A stretch of 64,000 nucleotides of DNA from Spirodela intermedia (taxonomy: Eukaryota; Streptophyta; Magnoliopsida; Alismatales; Araceae): positions 5,151,001 through 5,215,000 of the forward strand of contig LR746277.1 of the NCBI GenBank assembly GCA_902729315.2, written 5' to 3'. Made by a program: the position numbers and the translations under genes. Below, piece by piece: positions 12,120 to 24,313 of this stretch (positions are counted from its first letter, which is position 1; the number at the start of each line of letters is the position of its first letter). The notes under the pieces are model-generated. The model worked only from the letters and a program-made list of their open reading frames with translations. It searched no databases and was not told the DNA's origin.

Positions 12120-12293
12120 ATTATGGCAATGTTTTTTTGGTTCACCTGTTAAAACCTTGTCTATGATCGTTTTCTTAATGGAACACGTTTTTGTGATGAA
12201 TTTTTTCGTATTTTGTTACTGACCATGACTGTTACTAACCATTATGGCAATACTCTTTTGGTTCACCTGTTAAAACCTTGTCTAGGATCGTTT
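12120..12293. repeat. Local direct duplication (offset 121 bp)
   Basis: About 53 bases starting ATTATGGCAAT at 12120 recur at 12241, sharing TTTTGGTTCACCTG, TTAAAACCTTGTCTA and GATCGTTTT with few differences. Confidence 0.75.
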
Positions 12294-13151
12294 TTCGTAT
12301 TTTTGTGGTAACTTGTTGAAATGGAGGCTGTTTAATCCTTGGCTGCAAAAATTTGGGATGAAGAGCTAGGGATTGAACTGAAACGTGACGGAGAGTGTTT
12401 TCTTCACTCGCTAATCCATTCTTGTACACTTGTTGAGTTCACCTAAGCTTGGGCATTTAGGCATTGCGTATGTCAGCACAGAAGAAATAATGCAATCCAG
12501 TCATGCCTCTAAGTCGGTGATTCACCAGGCACGGTTGACTGGTAAGATAGTATTTTGTATGATCTATAGTGTTTGTGGGTAAGTGTGGTAAAATTTACTG
12601 GGTTGGGAGTGATATGCTCTCTTTCATTTTGTGCAGGGGTATATGATATATTGTTGGGTACCCTGGTTTACCTTTAGAATTTCTTGGGAGCATGCTGGCT
12701 CTATCATTGACCCTCAGAAAAGTAAATAGTAGTATGACAACCTTGGTTGATTTTAATGCCTACGCAGGTGTCAGGAATATTGTGTGTCATCTGATGACAG
12801 AAAATTGTAGCCAACACAACAGGGAGGGGGGGGGGTGTTGTGGAGGAAGAAAGGCAACTGTAGAAATACAAGAGGTGAATTTTCTATTTCATTGAAAATT
12901 GCTCATATTGTTGGGCCGGATGATGCTTTAAATAGGGTTACAGAGATAGAATCCTTGTTATCTATGTCATGAGCTTCAGCACCTTACTAATGTGGGTCCC
13001 AGAAGTTTACTATAATTAAGCATAGAAAATGGAAAGAAAGCTGCTAAACGATCTGCTTTTTGAGGAATTATTTAGATATCTACTGACAAGTCTAATGTGC
13101 AGTCATTGCATCCTCGTTTATGGATTAAGGCTCATCCGAAGGTCCCAATGG

Positions 13152-13229
13152 CTCGGTTCTGGGGTTATCTCATGGCACTCATGGCAACGACTCGATTCTG
13201 GGGGTATCTCGTGGCACTCATGGCAACGA
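13152..13229. repeat. Two-copy 39-bp tandem repeat
   Basis: Units 13152-13190 and 13191-13229 both read CTCG-TTCTGGGG-TATCTC-TGGCACTCATGGCAACGA, with three mismatches. The unit is a multiple of three, so open frames run through it, but no coding family is evident. Confidence 0.85.
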
Positions 13230-14854
13230 AAATTTTCAAGACATACACAAATTCTCGCGAAGTTACCTTCTTTGAACCCTTATTGACTGCGGTGTAGATT
13301 TTCAACCATGGCTGTGCCTATTAATCATCCGACAGAAGTTGGCACTAACCTTATGAACCCTTATTGTCTGATGAATATTTGAGAGAGGGTGAATGAGGTC
13401 AGTAGGCAGTCAGGGTGAAGTACCATGAAAAGTTTGAATGGATCTTTCCCTGTGATCCTTTTGTGGATCTATTATATCAGACTTAGATGCAAGGAAATCA
13501 AATCATAATTAGCTAGGGAGTTACCAGCAACACAATGCAACAGATTCTTCCCAACTACTTTTACCTGATTATGTCTAAATGTGCAAGAAACATCGATAAA
13601 TGTCTCACAAAGGTTTCTTTAAATAGCTGCCAAAGCTCTCAAATGATGGTGACTCAACTTCTTTTGGGGTTCTTAAGTGTATCGTCTGGTGGGAATGATG
13701 GGCGATCATCATGATCACTAGTCCTGTGGGACACATGCGGAGACAATCCAAGAATCAAGGTCTTTCCGCTTTTTAGATTTAATGACAATTGCTTGTTTGG
13801 TGATTATTCAAGGTTTCCTAATGAAAGACACTTGGAATTCATAACAGTGAACTGTTAAGATTTTATGGGGGCCTGTTAAATCAATGTAGCATCTCGATGC
13901 TTGTAGTTTTGAATGAAATGGATAATCTTCCTATTGCTGTTGATCTTCTCCTCCGCTTATCTTTTGACGTTCTTCCTTTACATCTTCCTTTTTCCATTTC
14001 CTTATTCTGCCACTTGTTTCCATTTCAGCGACAAGTTTACATCATCTTCTGTTTCGTTGATCTATTTTTTAAGATCTTTTTACTTTGATATGAGGGCAAT
14101 ATATCTTCGTGGGAACGTATTTATGATTTCTATTCGGAAATAAGGTACAGTTTATTCCAATGTAATGTGCTTGCAATTGAATTGATCATGCTTTCAAAAT
14201 AAAAATTGCACCTTTTTCCTTGGATGATAAAACACAACCCATTACTCTTTTCGGTTTGAAACACGGTGTTTTGGGTGATACTTTCGAACGAAATTAAGTT
14301 CATTTTCGTAAGTGTTTTTAATAGCCAAAAGTATGACTTACTACAAAATTATAGGCAGTGTTGACGTGAGGGGCTGATTTCATTTCGTGCATACTTACTG
14401 ATGGTCTCCATGGATGCCTCATTTTCATTTTCGTGCATACTAGGAATCTCTCTATTTGTGGAGGGATCTAGGGGAAGTGATGATTTTCTTCCTCAAGAAC
14501 CAGTACAACAATCCCTTTGCTCTTGCTACCAACTGACTCCAAGAGTTATGCTTATTATTCTCTTGAACATTCGATGATGCCAGCTGATTCTGGTGCCCCA
14601 AAGGGTGGGCATTGGCATCACCATCAGTGGTTTCATTTCCTATTATTTTCCTATGAATAATTCTAGTACAAGCAGGGATGACAAACCGGTTTCATGATGC
14701 CATATGTTGTCAATCTGGAGGGCTATCTTTGTTTACTATGGAAGGCCCCTGGGCTGGGAGCTAGACTAGAATCTATAGTCTTTCCGTTGACTTTCATTAC
14801 TACTTCCAAGATCACCACAGCCATAACAGTAGCAGCAGAGAAAGCCGAGCAGTG

Positions 14855-15262
14855 ATGGAAAAGGATCTAAGCAACGCTCTTCTAAGCCACGTTGAAGGCA
14901 ATCGATCCCTAGTTGACAGGAAGCTTGAGTTGAAAGATGAGGAGGCCCATCATCCCACGCTTTGTTGGATTCTCTTCGATGTGATGGGAATGTTTCTGAT
15001 GATCATCTCTCCCATCGACCCATTCTTTGGGGCATCTCAATCTCTTCTTCAACGTTTTAGCATCTCCCGGTTTCTGTGGAAGAATGCGGAAGCGGAGGCA
15101 TATCCCTCTTTCGATCGATATCTGGACGAGCGCTCGCTCTTTTTAGGTCATCGCCATGACATGTCCTGCCTCATCTTCATCATGATGGAACCTCTTTGGA
15201 TGAGGCTCATTGAAACAGAGTCAACGCGAAGGGCAGGCCCATTCTTCGTAGGATTTTCTTAA
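14855..15262 (+). CDS. Hypothetical protein, 135 residues, unrecognised
   Basis: A single open frame starts with ATG at 14855 (MEKDLSNALLSHVEGNR) and contains one hydrophobic stretch (LCWILFDVMGMFLMIISPI, about residues 33-52). It ends shortly before the 3' end of the convergent PIRL gene. I recognise no domain. It could be a small gene, an exon fragment or chance. No splice partner was found. Confidence 0.22.
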   Translation: MEKDLSNALLSHVEGNRSLVDRKLELKDEEAHHPTLCWILFDVMGMFLMIISPIDPFFGASQSLLQRFSISRFLWKNAEAEAYPSFDRYLDERSLFLGHRHDMSCLIFIMMEPLWMRLIETESTRRAGPFFVGFS

Positions 15263-15490
15263 GCTAGTACGAAGAAAAAGTTAATGTACCTGTTGTGTCT
15301 GCTCTTGCGATATGTCTCGTTACCCTTTACACTAGAGGGAACCCCCTCTTCTCCCCTGCGAGACTATCTACACGAAGGCAGGAGAACCCCACCCAACACA
15401 CAGCCACACCCACACACACACACACACAGAGAGTTGTCCCGAGTGAGAGAGAGAGAGAGAGAAGAAAAGGGTGTGCTCAGAGAGGTTCTT

Positions 15491-16902
15491 CTAGATCAGC
15501 GACCTCCGTGGCGAGTTCCGGGGGGAGTTCCTGGGGGAAAAAAGCCGGCGGGGGGATAAGAGGCCGACGTACCGCGGTGACGCCGTGCCGTCGATGGTGC
15601 GATAATCCGGCATGGAGAGGCCGTCCTCCCCGCGGAGACCCACGTCGCTGGCGATCATCGCCTGGGGGAAGGTCCCGCACTTCACCAGCCGCCCAAGCCA
15701 TGACTTCTTCCGCGCTGGAGGAAACCTGCCGTTCATCCGTGCCGTCAGGTACTGGCGAACGGCGTCTAAGCTCTGCTCCACGACGTCCATCGGCGGAGAA
15801 ACGAGCGGGTTTCCCTCGGCCTGCAGCTTTCGGAGCTTGCCAAGGCAGCTGAGGGAGTCGGGTAGGACGGCGATGGAGTTATAGCTGATGTCGAGCTCGA
15901 TGAGGGAGGTGAGGAGGCCGATCGCCGGCGGGAGGGAGCGAAGGTACTGGAAATTCTGGCTGACGTTGAGGATTTCCAGTCGGGAGAGGTTCTCGAGGCC
16001 GTCGGGGATGGAGCGGAGGCAGTTAAGATGTGCGTCCAGGATTCGGAGGGAGGTCATGTGGGAGGTGGAGAGCGGCAAGGTGGCCAGCTTGTTGGAGTTC
16101 ACGCATAGTTTTTGAAGGTTCGTAAGCTCGAAGCCCATCGTATCCGGTAGCGCCGTCAGCTTATTGAAGTTGGCCACCAGCTCCTCCAGAGCCCTGAAAC
16201 CTCGATGATCAGACACTTCTCTTCCTTCGGATCACCCGTGGATTTCCGGTCGTTTGGGAAGATAGGTAGGAAGGGGACTCACCGGCAGTCCTCGATGGAC
16301 TTGGGGAGGGACTCGAGCATGTTGCCGGAGACGTTGAGGACCCTGAGCTTGGACAGGCAGCCCATGGAGTTGGGGAGAGTCCTCAGCTGGTTCGAGTGAA
16401 GGTCCAGCACCACCACGTTCAGAAGTCGCGCCACCAGCGACTCCGGTATGCTCTGCGGCGAGCCAGCAACAGCAACTCAGCGGGAGGAACATGTGTAATA
16501 GGAAGGAAGAAGAAGAAGATTCCACCCGACCCAGAGAGAGGACGAGACAAAAGAAAAATGGAAACACTGGTCCAGCTACGAGACATCTAGGGCCAGATTT
16601 CCGATGAAGAAGAACGCGGAGGGATGAATAAACGTAGGATCATTCTTCCAAGATGGTGAACTCTCTGGGAGGGGGATGGAGGAGAGAGGATGATCCGAAT
16701 GCCTGGCGTCATCAGTAATTGTAAAATACGGGACTTCAGGAATTGAAACAAAACCTGTTGCTAAGGACGAGATCTGGAACAGAAATACGGAGATTACTGT
16801 TCCTTATCTCTCTTTATCGATCGTGACTTAAGAATCTGAATTCTAGTATTTACTGTTCCATCATCTCTCTCTCTCCCTCCCTCTCTCCCTCCCTCCCTCT
16901 CT

Positions 16903-16977
<75 letters not shown>

Positions 16978-17263
16978 CCCACACCTACCACCCCTCCCCC
17001 CCAAGAAGAGAAAAAAGAAAAAGAAGGAAAACTGATGATCGACCGCATTATGTCATTCTTACCTCGAGATTGTTGTTGGAGAGGTCCAGCTTCGTGACAA
17101 CGGCCAGGTTGAGGGTGGGACTGGGCAGTGAATCCAAGGTCATTCCGCTCAGGTCCAAGTCCTTTCCCTCCTCCTTGTCCACCGCTGAAATTTTTGCTCC
17201 ACCCCTTCTGGTTCCGATGGGGGACGGTCTCTTTCTCTCATCCATCCTCATCTTTTCTCCCAC
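15491..17263 (-). CDS. PIRL: Plant intracellular Ras-group-related LRR protein (PIRL), 3 exons
   Basis: Exons run 17263-17063, 16452-16283 and 16193-15491, and the joined frame encodes 357 residues. All junctions are GT-AG. The product is a cytosolic leucine-rich-repeat protein of the PIRL family, related to animal Ras-binding SHOC2-type LRRs. Family members act in cell differentiation and gametophyte or organ development. Consecutive 23-residue repeats of the L-x-x-L-x-L-x-x-N-x-L-x-x-L-P type begin at about residue 55 ([13 protein letters not shown]) and run to about 270 ([15 protein letters not shown]). They are followed by the family-typical tail [17 protein letters not shown] and a Ser/Arg/Pro-rich C-terminus ([17 protein letters not shown]). 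The length fits the short PIRL6/7/8 subgroup. Exon 2 joins exon 3 inside an Arg codon ([16 protein letters not shown]). The gene is convergent with the ORF at 14855 and divergent from MSR, 7 kb away. Confidence 0.9.
16863..16976. repeat. Compound (CT)n(CA)n microsatellite in PIRL intron 1
   Basis: An imperfect CTCTCCCT run passes into a pure CT tract of more than 40 bases and then a CA tract. It lies wholly within the 610-bp first intron of PIRL. Confidence 0.9.
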
Positions 17264-17640
17264 TTCTATCAGACACTAGAACACTGCGACAACAACGACA
17301 ACCACATTACCGTCAATAAAAACGTCCCGAACGACCTGAGCTAAAGTCAGAGGGAAAGAAGCCTCAGGAGAAGCGTACCGAGATGGATATAACGGAGAAC
17401 CCCTCGGTCAGTCCGCCGAGCAGCAGCGGCGGTCGCCCAGATGATCTCCGTGCCTTCCTCTTCTTCGAAACTGGAGAAGGAAGAAGGTGAGAGAAAGAGA
17501 AAGAGAGCAGGGGAATATCGATGAGACTTCAACGCCCAATGAACTCGTATATATGGAGATCGAGATCGAGATCCTCGCGCCCAGAGAGACGTACGTACGG
17601 ACGTACCTTCCATCGCTGACGCGTTGCATCCGGACACCTA
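17264..17640 (-). promoter_or_regulatory. PIRL upstream region / 5' leader
   Basis: The GC-rich region directly 5' of the PIRL start contains AGAGAGAAAG and CT-rich strings and a short open frame (17637-17347) without family similarity. It probably contains the promoter and 5' UTR. No defined TATA box can be claimed. Confidence 0.35.
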
Positions 17641-19748
17641 AGGCCAGAAAGTCTACTCTTGTGATGAAATGGGCACACCGGAACCTCGTCGGACTTTGTT
17701 CTATCGAATTGGCGGTGATGCTTCCTCCAAGGGGAAGCCTCCCGACCGTCGATCAGATCGGATGGAGAAGCTTGGTCCTTAAGCTATTCGCTGAATACGG
17801 GCTGTGATTCGGAATTCGAAATATGACATTTTTACCGTCAACGACTTCCCGACTTTTCTGCCTATCAAGTGCATATGAAAGATGCCGAAACTTGCGACTC
17901 AACCCCCCCCCTCAACGACATGTTTTAGGCTTTGTCCTTCAATTACGGCGGAGGGGTTTGACTTTTTGAATTTCCGAACACCACCTTCGTTTTTCTCCGG
18001 CCACTTGGACTTCAGCCTCACATGGGGCACTGTTCAGAAGCTGGCTGATCGATTCTTTTAGAGGGCTCAGCTACTCATCTGACGATGCATCGCGTCAACG
18101 ACGGTAGCTGCGAAGCTGGGATCGGGTAGACCGGAGGAGCGGCCTCCATCTCCCGCCAGGCACCGTTGACGTCCCCGGGACAACAAGGACGGGCGACCCA
18201 CTGCACCAGCTGTGACGGGCTGCATCGACGAGCCTATAGACTACCTCAGGATCCATGATTTTTTAATGTTTAGCCATGTGGAGCCCAAGACGATTTAATG
18301 TTTCTACAGCCGATTCTGGTCACCTCTCTACCATTTGTTCTATCTTCTTCTCACGAGACGCCGAGTGTGAAAGGCGACCGATCCATCGATTATAATCATG
18401 TAACCATCGTTGATATCAGCAAATCCACGATAAAACCTTCAAATCAGCACCTGGGCAGCATATGATGACATGCTAATCTCTTATTCCCCGGAAGAATTTC
18501 GCACGAGCAGAAGATCTTTCAACGAAAAAAGAAAAACCCCAAGTTGGGGTCCAGGACAAGCGAAAGGCGACGAAAGCTCCAGTCCCCGCCGCCCTCCCCA
18601 CATGGCGCTCAATGGCTTCTCTGATGGGCCTGGCATCCAGTGCCGGCCCTTGACATGCATGTACACCTTGTCTCTGTGAGGAGGGACGGACAAAGACCCG
18701 TCGAAAGGAGATATTGAGATGAGATCGCTTTTAAGTGTTCCCATAGGAGATGTGACCAAGTTCAGCATATCCACTCGTCCTTATGTAGCAGGACATGGTC
18801 AGGGAGATGCTCATCTTAGTCGAAAGAACGGTGACTTCTTCGAAGAACAACGAGTTCTAATTTGACCTCTGTTTCATCAAGATTACCATTTCTGCGTTAC
18901 CCGTCACCGTTCCTAACCTTTCAAGGTTTACTTGATTACCCTGACTTCACAACGAACGATCTCGAGTTATGGATGCGCAAATCATATTTCATTATGAAAC
19001 TATGGGGTATTGCCTGCTCATAGATCTTATGTTAAAACAATGAGCATAAAATATTTCTTGCCGTGAGGTCATGCAGATTAACATATTCCTTCTTTGTTCT
19101 ATGCACGTGGTGGGAACATCATGGTTAAATGATCCACGCTTCTGTCTTCATTTATCGAAATCTGCGTCGAAAGGAGGCTTGTCGCATGCGTGAAAGCATC
19201 CAATACATTAGCTGGAGGACTGGATGTACCTGCGTTTAGAAATAGCAGCTTGCTCTTCTGAGTCCTCTCTCTGATTGGGGGGGTGAAGGCAAATTGCCTT
19301 CATCCTCGCGCAGGAGCACTACCTCGTCAGTAAGGAGACTCTGGAGTGTGATAATGACAGGAAAACGGTAATAATGGTGATAAGGGATTACAATCCGTTG
19401 GTGGCTTCAATAGTGAGCCTGGGCAGCTAAATATGTGATGATCACACGCAGCATCATCGACAACGCACGTTTCTGAGAAAGTAAACCTTCGTGGATGCCG
19501 GGGGTAGTCGGATCGGTGGAATGTCGCCGTAGGATAACGCCGGCAACCGGTGACCTCTAATCTCAACGAACCTGCCTCAAGGACGGTCACAAAAAACAGA
19601 ACTGAATGATTTCGTTCTTCCTTTCTCCACAGTTTCAACCTTGGTTCTTTCTTCAGCGATTAGCTTCCCATCTGCGTCTCGTCTTAGTCTCATCATCACC
19701 CCTTGACTTCGCGACCTGGAAAACAATGAAGGACGGGATATCTCTCTC

Positions 19749-19779
<31 letters not shown>

Positions 19780-22448
19780 TCACGTCGTCATCCGAAATGA
19801 CGTGTCTTCTCGGGATGCCCATTAACAACACATAAAGACGATAGGTTGGATTGAGGAAATCGAGCATCTTAATTGTGGATGGTTATTCTATATACTTTGA
19901 GGACATTCTGGAGCGAGACGGAGGGATTCTACCGCAGGATAAGGACCTTAAGAAACGGAAAACCGCTAGATGATTTCACTGTGTTCACACGCGCCTGGAT
20001 TGCAGCCCAATTCATATCACCAAAACCCTCGGTCCTCCTGACCAAGAGATGACGAAACGGGAGAAGTGAGATGTGGCCTGAGTCATCTGGGTCACCAAGA
20101 TGACGAGATCAGACGGTGAGACACCCGAAACCGCTCTGGGAAAACATCTCTTCGATTTCCTTTCATTACTCTTTCTAACTAATGTGAACAAACGTTGAAT
20201 GACACGAGAGTTGACCATGAATACAGCTTAAGAATATAATAACTCCGCTTCTTTTTTTTAATTGAGATATTAGATTAGTGGTATTCCTCTTCACTATTTG
20301 GGTCGAGGGCCTGAATTATGTGGACAAAAATGGATTTGATAGACAATAACTATATTTTCCTCGGGGCAGTCTTCTCTCCACCTCATTTTTTATTTTTATT
20401 TTTGTACTGTAAATGCACAGTCTATCTACCATGGGGCTTTCCAACTTCGAGATTTATTTATTTTTTTTCTACTTTAATTTCTTTAAATGAGGCTCACTCC
20501 AATCGAGAAGCATACTTTGATCCTCGTTGATCGTAATTTATAGAAGAGTCACATTCCTTGGAGAAAACTCATACTCGTGGCCTAGTTGTTCTTCATCTTT
20601 TGCCAGACGCATGCGGGGTCAAATGGGCATATAAGACTAAGCCGGAAATCTTGACGAGGAAAAACATACCCTAAATGATAACTAGAGGAGAATGACGCTT
20701 ATTATGAGAAGCCCTTTGAGCCGGTAGGGACTATGTCAACTGCAGTAGCTGTGGCAAGATGGGAACTGAAAGGATATGCTGATCAGTAGTATGACATTGA
20801 TTACGAGATCTCATGTCCCAGCCCTTGGTGACTGATAACATGTGTCCATGAAAATTATTCTAGATGGATGCTAAAGTTGTATTTCTTAGTAGTGATGCTG
20901 ATATAGTTTTTATATTCAACCTGCTCCTATTTATCCTCATACTTCCCATCAAACTCGAAATTTTCTTGAGACATTATATGACCTAAACAAGGCTCCACAT
21001 CCTTGATTTAAGAAAAAAATAAAAACACTGTCAGAACCATCCGTTTCAACTGGAGACCACATTGTTTCATACTCTTTATGGCTACTCATCTCACCCACAT
21101 TGCTAGTGTTCTCCTTATAGAGCACTAATAATTCCATTGCCTTCATTTTTCTGCGATTCCACTCAATTACATGATCGTCGCATTTTATATTGATTAAGTT
21201 TTCCCGACAAAACACTGATTTATTGGCATGGTAATAAAAAGCATTATTTCATGCTACAGGGAGTACAGTTTGGGACTTATTTGGCTTCATTAACTTCTGC
21301 AAGATTTGAAGGTCAATAGCTATGAACCAAAGTGGCATTCAAATTGTACAGAACGAGGTGGTGTATGGAAAAAGGTAAACACGCCAATATTGTCGGGTTA
21401 AGATATCCCTCGCAGGGTTCTTAAGCTGGTACTTGTTGCATGAAGTGCTCGAATTCCCAGTATAATCCTAGTAACGCGTGGATGGATGTGCCATCTTAGT
21501 GGAGAACAGTGCAGAGAACTGGAACATAATATGAGAGGAAAATCACATTGTATAATACTCCGCTAGAGAGCAACTCTTGCACACACTTGTGTGCAGGAAG
21601 CCTGACCATTACAGAACCTGAATATCACACGACAGCTGATGCAACGCAGGGGCTTCTGAAATATATGACTATAGAGACTTTCTAAATTGTACATAATAAT
21701 CCGGTCTGTGGAAGAACATAATCACGTCAGATTGAACATGTTAGCATATTATTCGAGAGGTTCTTAGATCAGCAATTGTCATGTTAAGTGATCACATTGC
21801 TGATACAAGCCCTCTTAAATGTAGCATGTTAATGAGATAAGTGTGTAGATCGTAGCTTACTTCAATCACATGGAGTACTGTTGCACTCAAGAATGGCTCA
21901 CGGGCACCTCCGATTTCGGGAAAGCTGGTCGTAAGAGAAGCTGGATATCGTGCACATGCTTGATCATCGTATTGCATGATATATTTTTTATTTGTCATTT
22001 GTCATGTAAAGTTCTAAAATGGTCGATATGAAACTCTAAGCATGTGGATGAAGCGGCGGGCGTATCACGTTAACAACATAGGCTGCGGAGAAGTGGAACA
22101 AGCTAATATTACGGTCATCTGGCACTCCGTCACGGCTTGCGTACGCCTCCGTGTACGGCAGAGCCGACGGTGGCGTGCAGTCATTTTGGGGTTGACTTTT
22201 CGTACAATGTGAGGACGAGAGACACACTTGTCGGGTCCTGCGAGCCTTGTGATTATCCTCTTTGTTTAAGCCCGGTAGATGATCAGCCGTCCGGGGGTTT
22301 ATTTCGCTTATCTTCATCGTGGACTTTGTCAGCTGATGTGCCCGTGTACGGTCCATGTGTCTCTTCTTTCGGCGATTCCCCTGCAAGTTGCACTCATTGA
22401 AGTGGTTGTCACGGTTCCATCACCTACCGGCCCCCTTCATTCTCTGTC

Positions 22449-22479
<31 letters not shown>

Positions 22480-22992
22480 AACTCTGTTTCTCTCTTCTTG
22501 TAGCTTTGGGTCAACGGTCTGAGAAGCCGGCAATCCACAGAGCTGTTCCGACCGTCGATTCCAAACGAAAACGAAACGCTCGCATTCCAGATGGCGTCGA
22601 TCCATGCCCGCCGAACGTCAGAAGACGAGAGAGAGAGGGTACGCTTTGGCGTAGTTTTCTCGTTGCCGTCGTCCTCAGCGTGTCTGACCCGCCGTTCGTC
22701 TCTGCCTTGCGCTTCGGTCCGGTCGTCCTCGTCGGTGATATCATCCCCTGCCGATCTTTGCGATCCACAATCTTCCACTATTTTATCCTCGTTCTCTCGA
22801 AGGCTCCAGAGAGAGAGAGAGAGAGAGAGAGATGAGTACGTCAGAAGAAAGAGATAGCGTCGGGTTGAGAAATCCCCCGGTACGGCCGGTGTACTGCTGA
22901 AACTCCCTGAAAGGGCGCCAAGGAGGAAGAAGCTTCTTCCTGGTTTCCTTCCACATCGAAGTCGTCTCACTGAGCCTCCGACCGGCTGGCCC

Positions 22993-22996
<4 letters not shown>

Positions 22997-23037
<41 letters not shown>
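22997..23037. repeat. (CT)n microsatellite
   Basis: A pure CT run of about 40 bases. It opens spurious frames on both strands. Confidence 0.95.
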
Positions 23038-23040
<3 letters not shown>

Positions 23041-23461
23041 AAAGGAGGTAGCCCAGGGTTTCAACGGGTGATTTAGACGGTGTTTGGTGGGCCGAAGGAA
23101 AGCCCACCAAATGAAGTTGACATGTCGATCAAGGCCCACGATTCGCGTCACATCGTATTGGACCTGGGGCGTGTCCATAAATCGGCCTATATGACGCAAG
23201 ATCATGACAAAATGGCCCACTCCAAGCAACCTTCTGGGCTACTCTCGCAGAGCCCAGACACAGTTAGGATCCACAACAAATGGGCCCATTTGAGACGCCA
23301 AAAACCCATCTTGAAAGCGGCAAAAGCGGCACTCGGTATGCACTACACTGTGATGGGCTCGGGACAATCCATTAGCCCATTCATCAGAAGAATCGGGCCC
23401 AAATTTGACCAAAGCTAGCCCATCAAAATTGCCTAACCAAAAATATGCCCCTTTAGCCCCT

Positions 23462-23800
23462 TAATGATATTTTACCATAAATAACGTATTTATTTAATAA
23501 TTAGATGTAAAAATAATATATATTTTTAATATAAATATATTTTACTAAATATAATTAGAAGCCCTGCTTCACAGAAATATATAATTTAAGAATGAATTAA
23601 TATTTACATATAAAAATAAAATAAAATAAAATAATAAAAATGTACTATAAAAAAAATAAATTATTTTAAAGTACATATAAAGTTGTATAATTTAATCGTA
23701 AAATTACCATGATGAAAATTGTTTTAAATTATTTAATATATATAACTGAATATTAAATTACATATAATATGTATATATTAGTAATAAAATATTTTAAAAA
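23462..23800. repeat. AT-rich island bordered by GCCCTGCTTCAC/GCACTGCCTCAC words
   Basis: About 340 bases are almost entirely A and T, embedded in GC-rich flanks. AAGCCCTGCTTCAC at about 23562 and AAGCACTGCCTCAC at about 23799 are near-identical direct words 237 bp apart, suggesting a duplicated or inserted AT-rich unit. No terminal inverted repeat was found. Confidence 0.45.
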
Positions 23801-24313
23801 GCACTGCCTCACGAAAAGGGGAGTAGTTGGGGGTCGTAGCGAAGAAGCCGGGTTAGGAACGGTTTCAGGGTGGGCGGAGTTTGACCCGGCGGAGACCGGG
23901 GAGGAGTGACGGCGTGAACTGAGGGGGTGAGAGTATCAGCGAGAGAGTTAAAATCCCGCCGCTCCACCGACGCTCCGACAGGGCTGTTGGGGTGGCGGGG
24001 TATATACCTGCTGCCTGAGCTGTCGGCGCGCGCCGCTGCGAGCTGTCCCTCTCTCCTTCTCCAGCTGCTCCGGTCGTTGTCGTCATCCAGCCGCGGCATT
24101 CCTTACCGCCGGGATCTCTGGGGATGTGGCGCGAGAGCGTGTGCTACGCGTGAACTGCCCTCCTCTGTCTGGATCTGCCTCCCCCACTGCTATCTGCGGC
24201 GGCGCTGGCCTGGCTGGCGGCACAGAAATGGCCTCCCTCGCGGGCATCTGACGCCGCCACCGGCTGCGATTCATTGATCTCCTTATTGTAGGGCGGCGGC
24301 GTAGGGGTTGGCG

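Larger units (their letters stand above)
10721..14854. other. Long stretch without recognised gene downstream of OSTC
   Basis: The first few hundred bases are probably the OSTC 3' UTR. The rest holds only short open frames (under 90 codons) with no recognisable motif or plausible splice chain. It contains two short local duplications, listed separately. The region is moderately AT-rich, unlike the retroelement block to the left. Confidence 0.5.
17641..24313. other. 6.7-kb intergenic region with microsatellites and an AT-rich island
   Basis: No protein family or splice chain was recognised on either strand. It holds CT/GA tracts at about 19741-19779, 22440-22478, 22809-22831 and 22997-23037, whose simple-sequence frames generate long but meaningless ORFs. 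A sharply bounded AT-rich island lies at 23462-23800, and then the GC-rich leader of MSR from about 23810. Confidence 0.5.

Noticed and set aside
15295-15852. 185-codon plus-strand frame
   Set aside because: It is antisense to PIRL exon 3 and runs through CA/GA simple repeats.
22437-23229. Long overlapping open frames on both strands (up to 177 codons)
   Set aside because: They run through (CT)n/(GA)n microsatellites, which lack stop codons, and have Ser/Leu or Arg/Glu runs with no domain or splice partner.
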